64,000 nucleotides of DNA from JANQHS01 sp965267505 (lineage in GTDB: Bacteria; Bacteroidota; Bacteroidia; Cytophagales; CCMP332): positions 2,046,001 through 2,110,000 of the forward strand of contig OZ254081.1 in assembly GCA_965267505.1 (NCBI GenBank). Reading direction: 5' to 3'. Position 1 is the stretch's first letter; each line of letters starts with the position of its first letter. The position numbers were made by a program, and so were the translations under genes. Below are positions 52,148-61,107 of the stretch, one piece after another. The notes beneath the pieces are model-generated. The model was not told the origin of the DNA and ran no database searches. It worked only from the letters and a program-made list of their open reading frames with translations.

Positions 52148-53489
52148 GGACTTTCGAATCCTCATATTGGTCAGGATTCTAGTCCTGGCCTTTACCATTG
52201 GTGTTTGTGCATATCTGGCTCTCTATACAGAGTATTATGCAACCTTCATTGCTGCTCTTATATTCGTGGTTGTTCAGATAGGCTTATTGGTCAATTTCCT
52301 TGATAAGACCAATAAGGACATTGCCAAATTCCTTAACAGCATACGATTTGATGATTTCAGCTATTCCTTTCCTGATGACCAGTCAGGTTCATCCTACAAT
52401 AAATTGAATAGGGAGTTCAATTCGGTGCTGCAGAAATTTCGTGAGATTAGGGCTGAGAAAGAAGCTCAGTATCATTACCTAAAAACGGTAGTTCAGCACA
52501 TTGGTGTTGGGCTTATTTCCTTTCACCCAAATGGTGACGTGCAGTTGAGTAATGGTGCCGCAAAAAAACTTTTGAGGCTGGGGAACATCAGGCATTTGAA
52601 AGATTTGGAAGCACTGGATCCTGAACTGCCCCAAAGAATTGAATTTATGAAGAATGGAGAGAACGATCTTGTTAAGATCTATAGGGGTAACTCCGAGCTT
52701 CAACTGTCTTTACAAGCGACTGTCTTTAAATTAAGGAAAGAAGAATTCAAATTGGTCTCGTTCCAGAACATCCAAAGTGAGCTAGAGGAAAAGGAGATGG
52801 AAGCCTGGCAGAACCTCATTCGGGTTCTGACCCATGAAATAATGAATTCGGTAACCCCAATTTCTTCTTTGGCCTCTACTGTGGATTCCGCAATTGGAGG
52901 ACATATTGAAGGATCAAAAGATCCTCAATTGGTGGATGCTGAAGATCTTGAGGACGTTCATATGGCTGTACAGACCATTCGAAGAAGAAGCGAGAGTCTG
53001 ATCAAGTTCGTTTCTGACTTTCGCAACATGACAAGGGTGCCTATGCCTACCAAACATATCTTCAAGGTTGAGGAAATGTTGGAGCATATTAAGCAGCTTC
53101 TTAAACCTGAGATGGATAAAAATGAAATTGATTGCTTGGTGGAAGTGAATCCGAACAACATTCAGCTAAATGCTGATAGAGAGCAGATCGAGCAGGTGAT
53201 CATTAACTTGATCAAGAATGCTCAGCATGCCCTGGAGGAAACCAAACCCAAGAAAATTGAGATCAGATCCTGGGTAGATAACAATAGCCGGATCTTTATT
53301 TCCGTTGAGGACAATGGACCTGGCATTGAAAAAGAAGCCTTGGAAAGAATTTTTATACCATTTTTTACCACTAAGAAATCTGGCTCTGGAATAGGTCTAA
53401 GCCTTTCCCGCCAGATCATGCGATTACACAAAGGGAACATTACCGCGGTTTCTGAACCAGGAAAAACAAGATTTACATTAAAGTTTTGA
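52137..53489 (+). CDS. Sensor histidine kinase
   Basis: 450 aa, NtrY-like. Two N-terminal membrane helices (about 8-30 and 33-54) leave almost no periplasmic loop, so the signal is probably cytosolic or membrane-borne. A HAMP/PAS-like region (about 55-215; HIGVGLISFHPNGDVQLSNGAA) precedes the H box LTHEIMNSVTPISSL (His233). The N box INLIKNAQHAL and the G boxes DNGPGI and GSGIGLSLS complete the HATPase. It phosphorylates the overlapping upstream response regulator. Confidence 0.94.
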   Translation: MGFKDFRILILVRILVLAFTIGVCAYLALYTEYYATFIAALIFVVVQIGLLVNFLDKTNKDIAKFLNSIRFDDFSYSFPDDQSGSSYNKLNREFNSVLQKFREIRAEKEAQYHYLKTVVQHIGVGLISFHPNGDVQLSNGAAKKLLRLGNIRHLKDLEALDPELPQRIEFMKNGENDLVKIYRGNSELQLSLQATVFKLRKEEFKLVSFQNIQSELEEKEMEAWQNLIRVLTHEIMNSVTPISSLASTVDSAIGGHIEGSKDPQLVDAEDLEDVHMAVQTIRRRSESLIKFVSDFRNMTRVPMPTKHIFKVEEMLEHIKQLLKPEMDKNEIDCLVEVNPNNIQLNADREQIEQVIINLIKNAQHALEETKPKKIEIRSWVDNNSRIFISVEDNGPGIEKEALERIFIPFFTTKKSGSGIGLSLSRQIMRLHKGNITAVSEPGKTRFTLKF

Positions 53490-53516
53490 TTTGATTTGCA
53501 GTGAAATTGATTGTCA

Positions 53517-53753
53517 ATGGAAGTTAGAGAAAAGGTAGTTGAGATCCTGGTAAATATGCTGGGAATAGACTCATCGGAAGTTACAGATGATGCAAACCTG
53601 ATTCGGGACCTTGGAATAGATTCCCTGGACTATGCAGAGCTGGTTATGGAATTCGAACAGAATTTTGATGTCAAAATACCCGATACCGATGCAGAGAAAT
53701 TGCAAACGGTAGGTGGGATCGTTGATTATTTAAATAGCAAGCTGGAAGGATAA
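53517..53753 (+). CDS. Acyl carrier protein
   Basis: 78 aa from the ATG at 53517; a TTG two codons earlier is also possible. Four-helix ACP fold with the 4'-phosphopantetheine Ser36 in DLGIDSLDYAELVMEFE and a typical acidic composition. The sequence DLGIDSL rather than DLGADSL and its isolation from fab genes suggest an accessory carrier instead of the main fatty-acid AcpP. It lies 27 bp after the kinase, possibly cotranscribed. Confidence 0.88.
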   Translation: MEVREKVVEILVNMLGIDSSEVTDDANLIRDLGIDSLDYAELVMEFEQNFDVKIPDTDAEKLQTVGGIVDYLNSKLEG

Positions 53754-53783
53754 TCCTTTCTGCTTTTTTGGAGGTTACTAGCT

Positions 53784-56159
53784 ATGTCTAAAAAATTTCT
53801 GGGGAGCCTTCTCTTGCTCCTACTTTTCGGTCAATCCACCTGGGCCCAGGAAAAACATGTCTTTAGTGGCTATGTTCGGGATGGTTCGAACGGTGAAGAA
53901 CTCATTGGTGCCACCATAGTCATTACAGATATTAATTCTGGAGTAGTCACAAATCCTTATGGTTTCTTTTCTATCACTCTACCTGAGGGCAAATACCTTG
54001 TCAAGGTAAGTTATATTGGATTTAACGCTATTAATTTCCCGCTGGACCTGACTGAGGATGTAACCAAAAACTTTGAATTAGGTTCGGAATCAATAGTCAC
54101 AGATGAAGTAGTGATCAGCTCTGAAAAGCTTGATCAGAACGTAAGCGATATCGGTATGTCCAAGGTGAAAATGGACATCGAACGGGTAAAGAAACTTCCG
54201 GCACTTTTTGGTGAGGTAGATATTATTAAGAATGTCCAGATGATGCCGGGTGTGATCTCAGCAGGGGAAGGAACAGCAGCTTATTTTGTTAGGGGAGGAG
54301 GTGCTGACCAAAACCTTATCCTGATCGATGAGGCCCCTGTTTATGACCCATCCCATTTGTTTGGTTTGTTCTCGGTTTTCAATCCGGACGTTGTCAAATC
54401 TTCTGAACTCTACAAGGGAGGGATCCCTTCTAAATATGGAGGTAGACTTTCTTCCATTCTGGACGTCCGCTCCAAGGACGGGAACATCAAAAAGACATCA
54501 GTTCGGGGAGGTATTGGTCTACTTGCTTCCAGACTTATGGTCGAAGGCCCAATTAAGGAAGATAAAGTTTCCTTTTTGCTGGCAGGAAGGAGATCTTATG
54601 TAGATCTTTTCTTCCCCTTGATTCCTGATATCGATGATGGGAACAGTGTTTACTATTATGATTTTAATGGCAAACTGAACTTTAAGGTCAATAACAATAA
54701 CCGGGTATTCATTTCTACCTACCTGGGCAGAGATGTTTTCAAATTCAGCGATGAGTTCCAGTTTGATTGGGGGAACAGAACGGTCTCGGTAAGGTGGAAT
54801 CACCTATTCAATAAGAAGTTGTTTCTCAATACTACGGTTGTCGGAAGCATCTTTGACTATGGACTAGAAAGCTTCGATGACATTGGAGGGTTTAGGTGGG
54901 ACTCTAAAATCCAGGAAGCTAGCTTGAAATTTGATTTTACTCATTTCCTTTCCCCAAGCATTGGCTTGGAATATGGTTATCAGGGAACCTACAGGAATAT
55001 CCTACCAGCGAAGCTTGCCCCCAATTCCAACAACTCGATTTTTCAAAGCATAGAGCAGCAAAAGCAAAGAGCCCTTGATCATGCATTTTATGTGAGTGCT
55101 GATCATAAGGCTACAAACCGCTTGAAAATGCAGTACGGTTTGAGGTTAAGTGTATTCCAATCAGTGGGTGAAATAGATGATTTTGTATATCAGGATCCGA
55201 GCGACAATGTGAGTGAACCCGCTTTGAATATTACAGACACGATTTCATACAGCATGTTTCAGCCCATCAAGACCTATGTTAATCTTGAGCCAAGGTTTTC
55301 TGCCCGATATATGCTTACTGAAACCCAATCTGTGAAGTTTTCCTATAACCGTATGGTTCAGAATGTACATCAGGTTTCAAACGGAACCGTTCCGTTACCC
55401 TTTAATACCTGGACAATTAGCAGCACTTACCTCAGACCTCAGATCGCTGATCAGGTAGCATTGGGTTACTTCAGGAATTTCAACAACAACACATATGAAT
55501 TCTCTGTTGAAGGATATTACAAGGACATACGCGATGTAACAGATTTTGCCGACAATGCACAGTTGTTTTTTAATGAACACATAGCGAATGAATTCAGGCA
55601 AGGAACAGCCTATTCCATGGGACTTGAATTTTACCTGCTAAAGAAAAGAGGAAGGTTTACCGGATCAGCTAGTTACACGTTATCTAAAACGGAACAAACC
55701 ATTCCAGAAGTTAATGGGGGTAGACCATATAGGGCTAACTATGATCGTCGGCATAACCTGAACCTTCAGGCGGTTTATTCATTCAATGATCGTTGGACCT
55801 TTGGATCAAATTTCACCTACACCACCGGTCGACCTTTGACCCTGGGAACCGGGTACTATGGGGTTCTCCCGAACCACATTCCTCCCTTGGTCACAGAAAG
55901 GAACGGGTACCTAATGAAAGACTATCATCGCATGGATATATCAGCCACCTATACTCCTAAAAGTAATGAAAGACATCGCTGGAATCATTCCTTGGTGTTC
56001 TCTATCTACAATATTTATAACCGTTTTAATCAGTTCTCCGTCTTTATCAGGCCTGTTGAGGATGATAATGGGGATGTTGTTGAGGGAGCTGGTTTGGAGG
56101 CAGTTCAAATCACCTTGTTCGGAATCCTTCCTTCCTTCACTTACAACTTTGAATTTTAG
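53784..56159 (+). CDS. TonB-dependent receptor with carboxypeptidase-like N-terminal domain
   Basis: 791 aa. Signal peptide about 1-21 (STWAQ), CarboxypepD_reg-like domain (about 26-105; FSGYVRDGSNGEELIGATIVI), plug (about 118-225; GVISAGEGTAAYFVRGGGADQNLILIDEAPVY) and a 22-strand barrel to the end (terminal YNFEF with aromatic C-terminus). Imports a nutrient through the outer membrane with TonB. The DUF4249 lipoprotein gene 2 bp downstream is its usual partner in this phylum. Substrate unknown. Confidence 0.94.
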   Translation: MSKKFLGSLLLLLLFGQSTWAQEKHVFSGYVRDGSNGEELIGATIVITDINSGVVTNPYGFFSITLPEGKYLVKVSYIGFNAINFPLDLTEDVTKNFELGSESIVTDEVVISSEKLDQNVSDIGMSKVKMDIERVKKLPALFGEVDIIKNVQMMPGVISAGEGTAAYFVRGGGADQNLILIDEAPVYDPSHLFGLFSVFNPDVVKSSELYKGGIPSKYGGRLSSILDVRSKDGNIKKTSVRGGIGLLASRLMVEGPIKEDKVSFLLAGRRSYVDLFFPLIPDIDDGNSVYYYDFNGKLNFKVNNNNRVFISTYLGRDVFKFSDEFQFDWGNRTVSVRWNHLFNKKLFLNTTVVGSIFDYGLESFDDIGGFRWDSKIQEASLKFDFTHFLSPSIGLEYGYQGTYRNILPAKLAPNSNNSIFQSIEQQKQRALDHAFYVSADHKATNRLKMQYGLRLSVFQSVGEIDDFVYQDPSDNVSEPALNITDTISYSMFQPIKTYVNLEPRFSARYMLTETQSVKFSYNRMVQNVHQVSNGTVPLPFNTWTISSTYLRPQIADQVALGYFRNFNNNTYEFSVEGYYKDIRDVTDFADNAQLFFNEHIANEFRQGTAYSMGLEFYLLKKRGRFTGSASYTLSKTEQTIPEVNGGRPYRANYDRRHNLNLQAVYSFNDRWTFGSNFTYTTGRPLTLGTGYYGVLPNHIPPLVTERNGYLMKDYHRMDISATYTPKSNERHRWNHSLVFSIYNIYNRFNQFSVFIRPVEDDNGDVVEGAGLEAVQITLFGILPSFTYNFEF

Positions 56160-56161
56160 CC

Positions 56162-57040
56162 ATGAAAAGATTTATCATTCTTATCCTACCTTTTGTGTTT
56201 GCTTGTACCGAAGTGATCGAATTGGATGTAAATCAAACCCCGGATAATGAAGTTGTAATTCAGGGACTGGTAACCGACTCATTTTCAAACAACCTCGTAG
56301 TTATCTCAAACTCTTTAGGCCTTTATGACGATCCTGAGTTTAGAGGTATTGCAGGTGCCGAAGTTTTTGTTGAAGAATTTGATGGTGAAGGTAATTTGCT
56401 GGACAAATACGATTATGTGGACTTAGGAGCTGGTAGCGATACCGCAGCGGGTTTTTATTTTTCCTCGGTCCCCTTTCGTGGAGTGGCTGATAACATCTAC
56501 AGATTAACAGTTAACCTTGCTAACAAAACCTATACTGCCGAAGATCAATTGAGACCTGTAGCACCAATGGACAGCTTGGTGGTAGAAATTGACGAGGATC
56601 GAAAAAAGGATCTTGAAAGCAACGAAAAGATTGATTCGCTCCATGAAGACTTTGGTAGGTATTATCAACTCTTGCTTTATGCGACTGAGCCTCCTCAAAC
56701 CATAGATTATTACCAATGGAATTTCTACAGAAATGGAGAACTTGAGAATAATGAGGGAAGAAGCCTATTTTATTCTGATGACAAGCTTATCCAGGAGTCC
56801 ATCAACGGTTTTCCGGCACCTGTCTATTATGCAATGGGTGACACTTTCTATGTGGAGCAATTAAGTCTGACCCGAGAAGGATATATTTTCATCAGTGATC
56901 TTGATAGGGCTATGAACAATGATGGAGGAATGTTCAGCCCACCGCCTGCAAACCCAAGAACGAATATCTCAAATGGAGCCTTTGGGTTTTTCCAAGTTTC
57001 CAGCGTAGATGCCCAATGGGGCATCATCAAGGAAGACTAA
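56162..57040 (+). CDS. DUF4249 family lipoprotein
   Basis: 292 aa. Short signal with a lipobox ending FVFAC (Cys15), then TEVIELDVNQ, the usual DUF4249 opening. Two beta-rich modules follow (VVIQGLVTDSFSNNLVVIS..., then NIYRLTVNLANKTYTAEDQLRPVAPMDSL). DUF4249 proteins are coded after TonB receptors of this type and probably form a surface or periplasmic accessory. It begins 2 bp after the receptor stop. The terminal CTAA is shared with the convergent fabG stop. Confidence 0.88.
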   Translation: MKRFIILILPFVFACTEVIELDVNQTPDNEVVIQGLVTDSFSNNLVVISNSLGLYDDPEFRGIAGAEVFVEEFDGEGNLLDKYDYVDLGAGSDTAAGFYFSSVPFRGVADNIYRLTVNLANKTYTAEDQLRPVAPMDSLVVEIDEDRKKDLESNEKIDSLHEDFGRYYQLLLYATEPPQTIDYYQWNFYRNGELENNEGRSLFYSDDKLIQESINGFPAPVYYAMGDTFYVEQLSLTREGYIFISDLDRAMNNDGGMFSPPPANPRTNISNGAFGFFQVSSVDAQWGIIKED

Positions 57041-57783
57041 GTAAGCATTCCTCCGTCTACCTGGATCACCTGGCCGGAGATATAGCTTGAATCATCTGAA
57101 GCGAGAAAGCAAACAGCCTTAGCTACGTCTTCTGGAGTTCCACCTCTTTTGAGTGGAATGGCATCTTTCCAAGAATCCACCATGGCCTGATCCAGTTTTT
57201 CTGTCATTTCAGTTTCAATGAAGCCAGGGGCTACAGCGTTGCAGCGTATATTTCTGGATCCCAATTCAAGTGCAACAGATTTTGTAAAACCGATCATTCC
57301 TGCCTTTGAAGCAGCGTAATTTCCCTGACCCGCATTTCCTTTTATCCCAACAACGGAGGTAATATTGATTATGCTTCCCCCTCTTTGTTTCATCATTTGA
57401 CGATTGACTGCTTTCACCGTATTGAAGCAAGACTTCAGGTTTGTTTCCATAACCTTGTCCCACATTTCTTCCGTCATTCTCATGAGCAGGTTATCCTGGG
57501 TAATTCCGGCATTGTTGACCAGAATGTCAAGGCTTCCGAATTCTTCAATTACTCCATTGATCAATGATTCAGCCTGCTCGAATTGAGAGGCATCGGATTT
57601 GATGGCTTTTGCTTTTACACCCATTGCCGAGATCTCAGATTCGATTCCCTTTGCCAATTCCTCACTTGAAAGATAGGTGAAAGCGACATTAGCACCTTCC
57701 TTGGCCAATTCCATAGCTATTCCTTTTCCAATTCCCCTGGTTGCACCGGTGACAAGGGCATTTTTTCCTGCTAGTTTTCCCAT
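57037..57783 (-). CDS. fabG: 3-oxoacyl-[acyl-carrier-protein] reductase
   Basis: 248 aa from the ATG at 57783; upstream in-frame codons to 57855 lack family similarity and cross the -7 box. SDR signatures are TGATRGIGKG (12-21), NNAGITQDN (90-98), the catalytic Ser143, and Tyr156 and Lys160 in GNYAASKAG, and PGFIETEMT. It performs the first reduction of fatty-acid elongation. GITQDNLLMRM is diagnostic for FabG rather than other SDRs. A TATTTTTG box lies 15 bp upstream. Confidence 0.95.
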   Translation of the reverse strand: MGKLAGKNALVTGATRGIGKGIAMELAKEGANVAFTYLSSEELAKGIESEISAMGVKAKAIKSDASQFEQAESLINGVIEEFGSLDILVNNAGITQDNLLMRMTEEMWDKVMETNLKSCFNTVKAVNRQMMKQRGGSIINITSVVGIKGNAGQGNYAASKAGMIGFTKSVALELGSRNIRCNAVAPGFIETEMTEKLDQAMVDSWKDAIPLKRGGTPEDVAKAVCFLASDDSSYISGQVIQVDGGMLT

Positions 57784-57797
57784 CCGTTTTTTTGCTT

Positions 57798-57805
57798 CAA
57801 AAATA
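57798..57805 (-). promoter_or_regulatory. Candidate -7 box for fabG
   Basis: Reads TATTTTTG on the minus strand, an exact TAnnTTTG match 14 bp upstream of the fabG ATG. Confidence 0.45.
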
Positions 57806-57872
57806 TAAATATTCCGGTCCCTAAATTGTTCCAGTTTCCTTCCATATGGGCTCAAAAATTTAAAGGGATTTC

Positions 57873-57880
57873 TACCTTTG
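57873..57880 (+). promoter_or_regulatory. Candidate -7 box for lpdA
   Basis: TACCTTTG, an exact TAnnTTTG match 22 bp before the lpdA ATG; the identical octamer precedes atpD. Confidence 0.6.
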
Positions 57881-57902
57881 CGAGCCTAAACATTCATCGA
57901 CT

Positions 57903-59297
57903 ATGGCAACGAATTATGATCTTCTTGTTTTGGGTAGCGGACCTGGCGGATATGTAGCTGCGATCAGAGCATCACAGCTTGGAATGAAGGTAGGGGTTAT
58001 AGAAAAAGAAAACCTTGGAGGTGTTTGCCTCAATTGGGGTTGTATCCCAACGAAAGCCCTTTTAAAGAGTGCCCAGGTTTTCGAGTATGTACAGCATGCT
58101 AAGGATTATGGGATCAGTGTTAGTGGAGCTAAAGCTGACCTTAATGGAATGGTTAAAAGAAGTCGTGATGTCGCCGATGGAATGAGTAAGGGTGTTCAAT
58201 TCCTATTTAAGAAAAATAAGATAGATCATATTCAGGGATTTGGTAAACTTCTGAAAGGAACCAAGATTGAGGTTACCGATGAAAAAGGTAAGAAGGCTGA
58301 GTATGCAGCCAAAAATATAATCATTGCTACAGGGGCCCGGTCCAGGGAGCTTCCAAATCTTCCAATTGACGGAAAAAAGATCATCGGATACCGTGAAGCC
58401 ATGGTTCTTGAAAAACTTCCTAAATCAATGGTTATAGTTGGATCTGGAGCGATAGGTGTTGAGTTTGCTTATATCTACGCTATGATTGGCGTTGAAGTAA
58501 CCATAGTGGAATTTCTTCCAAGATTGGTTCCGGTTGAGGATGCGGATATTTCCAAGGAGCTGGAAAGGTCCTTCCGTAAATATGGAATCAAGACGATGAC
58601 TTCGTCAGAAGTGACCAAAGTTGATACCAAAGGAAAAGGTTGTAAGGTAAGCGTGAAGGGTAAGAAAGGAGAGGAAGTGATTAATTGTGATGTTGTCCTT
58701 TCGGCGGTAGGGATCAGTCCAAATATTGAAGGAATTGGCTTGGAAGATGTAGGGATCAAAACAGAGAAGGGCCGAGTGCTTGTGGATGATTTTTACGCCA
58801 CAAATCAAGCTGGATACTATGCAATTGGTGACATTGTTAAAGGCCAGGCTCTTGCCCATGTAGCTTCAGCTGAAGGTATTACCTGTGTTGAGAAAATAGC
58901 AGGGCATTCCCCTGAGGCCATTGATTACAATAATATTCCTGGTTGTACATATTGCTCTCCTGAGATAGCTTCTGTTGGTTATACAGAAGAGCAAGCAAAA
59001 GAGGCCGGGTATGAGATCCTTGTAGGGAAATTTCCATTCACTGCTTCAGGTAAGGCAAGTGCTGCCGGAGCAAAATCGGGCTTTGTCAAAGTGATCTTTG
59101 ATAAAAAGTACGGAGAATGGCTAGGAGCTCATATGATAGGTGCTAATGTAACTGAGATGATTGCTGAAGCTGTTGCAGCTAGGAAATTAGAAACCACTGG
59201 TCATGAGATCCTTAAGGCTGTGCACCCTCACCCTACTATGTCTGAGGCGGTGATGGAAGCTACCGCGGCAGCTTACGGAGAAGTGATTCACCTTTAA
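57903..59297 (+). CDS. lpdA: Dihydrolipoyl dehydrogenase
   Basis: 464 aa FAD disulfide oxidoreductase, E3 of the pyruvate and 2-oxoglutarate dehydrogenase complexes. FAD motif GSGPGGYVAA (11-20), redox pair Cys42/Cys47 in GGVCLNWGCIPTK, NAD motif VGSGAIGVEFA, YAIGDIV, and the C-terminal HPHPTMSEAVMEA with the active-site His-Glu. Full length. The last bases TTAA are shared with the stop of the convergent DUF6794 gene. Confidence 0.97.
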   Translation: MATNYDLLVLGSGPGGYVAAIRASQLGMKVGVIEKENLGGVCLNWGCIPTKALLKSAQVFEYVQHAKDYGISVSGAKADLNGMVKRSRDVADGMSKGVQFLFKKNKIDHIQGFGKLLKGTKIEVTDEKGKKAEYAAKNIIIATGARSRELPNLPIDGKKIIGYREAMVLEKLPKSMVIVGSGAIGVEFAYIYAMIGVEVTIVEFLPRLVPVEDADISKELERSFRKYGIKTMTSSEVTKVDTKGKGCKVSVKGKKGEEVINCDVVLSAVGISPNIEGIGLEDVGIKTEKGRVLVDDFYATNQAGYYAIGDIVKGQALAHVASAEGITCVEKIAGHSPEAIDYNNIPGCTYCSPEIASVGYTEEQAKEAGYEILVGKFPFTASGKASAAGAKSGFVKVIFDKKYGEWLGAHMIGANVTEMIAEAVAARKLETTGHEILKAVHPHPTMSEAVMEATAAAYGEVIHL

Positions 59298-59707
59298 TCT
59301 TCATCATCCATACCGGAGTCAAAAGAAGATTTACACTTCTTAAAGGCTTTCTTTCCGATAAGTTCCTCAACCTGATCACTGAGGTTTATCAGCTTGTGTA
59401 ATTTCGATCTGTGATAAGAGATCATAATGATCTGGCTCATTTGATAGTTGTCTTCCACGCACATTTCCTTGAAATAATTGTACAGCGGTGCATCTTCATA
59501 AACCCAAGAATTCCTGATATAGTTACCCAGGCTCATGTTATATGCCCGCAATAATGATTCTTCATCATATTTAAGAAAGCTTTCCTGATCTTCTTCATTA
59601 AGGAAGGCATCCATTTCAATGAGGCATTCCTTAAGGTTTTTTGGAACTTTAGCCTCAGCTTTTGGAATTACCAAAAGGAAAGAAATTACTACAAGCAGTA
59701 TTTTCAT
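59294..59707 (-). CDS. DUF6794 family secreted protein
   Basis: 137 aa from the ATG at 59707, which starts a signal peptide (KILLVVISFLLVIPKAEA). VPKNLKECLIEMDAFLNEEDQESF and LGNYIRNSWVYEDAPLYNYFKEMCVEDNYQMSQIIM match DUF6794. Function unknown. Ends in an acidic tail (GMDDED). Shares TTAA with the lpdA stop. Confidence 0.8.
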   Translation of the reverse strand: MKILLVVISFLLVIPKAEAKVPKNLKECLIEMDAFLNEEDQESFLKYDEESLLRAYNMSLGNYIRNSWVYEDAPLYNYFKEMCVEDNYQMSQIIMISYHRSKLHKLINLSDQVEELIGKKAFKKCKSSFDSGMDDED

Positions 59708-59779
59708 AGCTTGATTTTCTTTTTGTTTGAACTCCAACATGCAAACAATCTGCCAAAAAAGAAAATCGTTGCATAGCTA

Positions 59780-61003
59780 ATGGCGGAACAAAGAAAGACA
59801 AAAGGAATACCGTTTGGAACGTCCATGATGGATGTTTATAGGAATAAGGCTACTTATAAATTAATAGTCCTATTTACTGCTCTTGCTATTGGGGGGATAT
59901 CTCTGGTTTACACAAATTTCCTTGTGAAAAACCTTGAGGAAAGGGAAAAAACCTTGATCGACCTCTATGCAAAATCACTTGAGTATTTAGCAAATGCCTC
60001 CCTGGATGAAAATGTAAACTTTATTAGCTCTGAGATAATTGAAGTAAACACTTCTATACCTGTGATCCTTACTGGTGAAGACATGATCCCGTTGGGGCCA
60101 GAAAATTCGAGGAATATCAAGTTTCCTAAAAATGCCAGTCCGGAAAAGATTCAAGAGATTCTGATGGAAGAATTGGAATTGATGAAAAGCGAGAATGATC
60201 CAATTCCTGTTGTTGCCTTTGGAATTACTCAATACATATTCTTCAGGAATTCTGATCTGCTTTATCAATTAAGGTGGTATCCATATGTCCAACTTTCAGT
60301 AATAGCTGTCTTTGCCTTTGGAGCCTATTATTTGTTCAGTGTCTCAAGGAAATCGGAACAAAATCGAGTTTGGGTTGGACTGGCTAAAGAGACTGCGCAT
60401 CAACTGGGAACTCCATTATCTTCTTTAATGGCATGGATAGAATACTTCAAATCCAAAGACCAGTATAAAGATGAACCAGCACTTGAAGAGTTAGAAAAGG
60501 ATATTGAAAGGCTTGAAGTGGTTGCAAAAAGGTTTTCCAATATTGGGTCGGTTCCAAAAATGCAGAAGGAAAATGTGGAAGAATCAATCCAGGGGATCAT
60601 TAACTATCTGCAAAAAAGAATCTCATCAAAGATCACCTTATCATTTAAAAGCGATCTTCCCTTGGGATTTGAAGCAAAGCTCAATCGGTCCCTTTTTCAA
60701 TGGGTGCTTGAAAATCTTTGTAAGAACGCTGTAGATTCTATAGAAGGTGGTGGAAAAGTAGATCTCTATGCCTTTGTTCAAAATGGCCAGTTGGTGCTAG
60801 ATGTGGAGGATACTGGAAAGGGTATTGCCAAATCCAAGATCGGTGAAATTTTCCGGCCCGGCTACAGTTCAAAAACCCGGGGATGGGGCTTGGGTCTAAC
60901 CCTTTCGAAAAGAATCATAGAAGAATATCATAACGGGAAGATTTTTGTAAAAAGCTCCCAACTTGGCAATGGAACGACCTTCCGAATTACAGTTCCGGTA
61001 TAG
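59780..61003 (+). CDS. Orphan sensor histidine kinase
   Basis: 407 aa. Two membrane helices (about 27-46 and 168-187) enclose a ~120-residue extracytoplasmic sensor domain of no recognised fold. The H box AKETAHQLGTPLSSLMAW (His207) belongs to the HQLGTPLSS subgroup common in Bacteroidota. N box VLENLCKNAVDSI, then EDTGKGI and GWGLGLTLSKRII. No response regulator is adjacent; atpD follows on its own promoter. Confidence 0.92.
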   Translation: MAEQRKTKGIPFGTSMMDVYRNKATYKLIVLFTALAIGGISLVYTNFLVKNLEEREKTLIDLYAKSLEYLANASLDENVNFISSEIIEVNTSIPVILTGEDMIPLGPENSRNIKFPKNASPEKIQEILMEELELMKSENDPIPVVAFGITQYIFFRNSDLLYQLRWYPYVQLSVIAVFAFGAYYLFSVSRKSEQNRVWVGLAKETAHQLGTPLSSLMAWIEYFKSKDQYKDEPALEELEKDIERLEVVAKRFSNIGSVPKMQKENVEESIQGIINYLQKRISSKITLSFKSDLPLGFEAKLNRSLFQWVLENLCKNAVDSIEGGGKVDLYAFVQNGQLVLDVEDTGKGIAKSKIGEIFRPGYSSKTRGWGLGLTLSKRIIEEYHNGKIFVKSSQLGNGTTFRITVPV

Positions 61004-61059
61004 CCAAAATCTGGTCTTTAAATCGTAGTATTTTGTTGGTAATAATTGGCTAAAAAAAT

Positions 61060-61067
61060 TACCTTTG
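61060..61067 (+). promoter_or_regulatory. Candidate -7 box for atpD-atpC
   Basis: TACCTTTG, an exact TAnnTTTG match 40 bp upstream of the atpD ATG. TTG triplets lie 11 and 21 bp upstream, neither at the standard 17-19 bp. Confidence 0.55.
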
Positions 61068-61107
61068 CAGCCGATTTTTTCAACCCGCTCAAATTGACAA
61101 AAAACCT

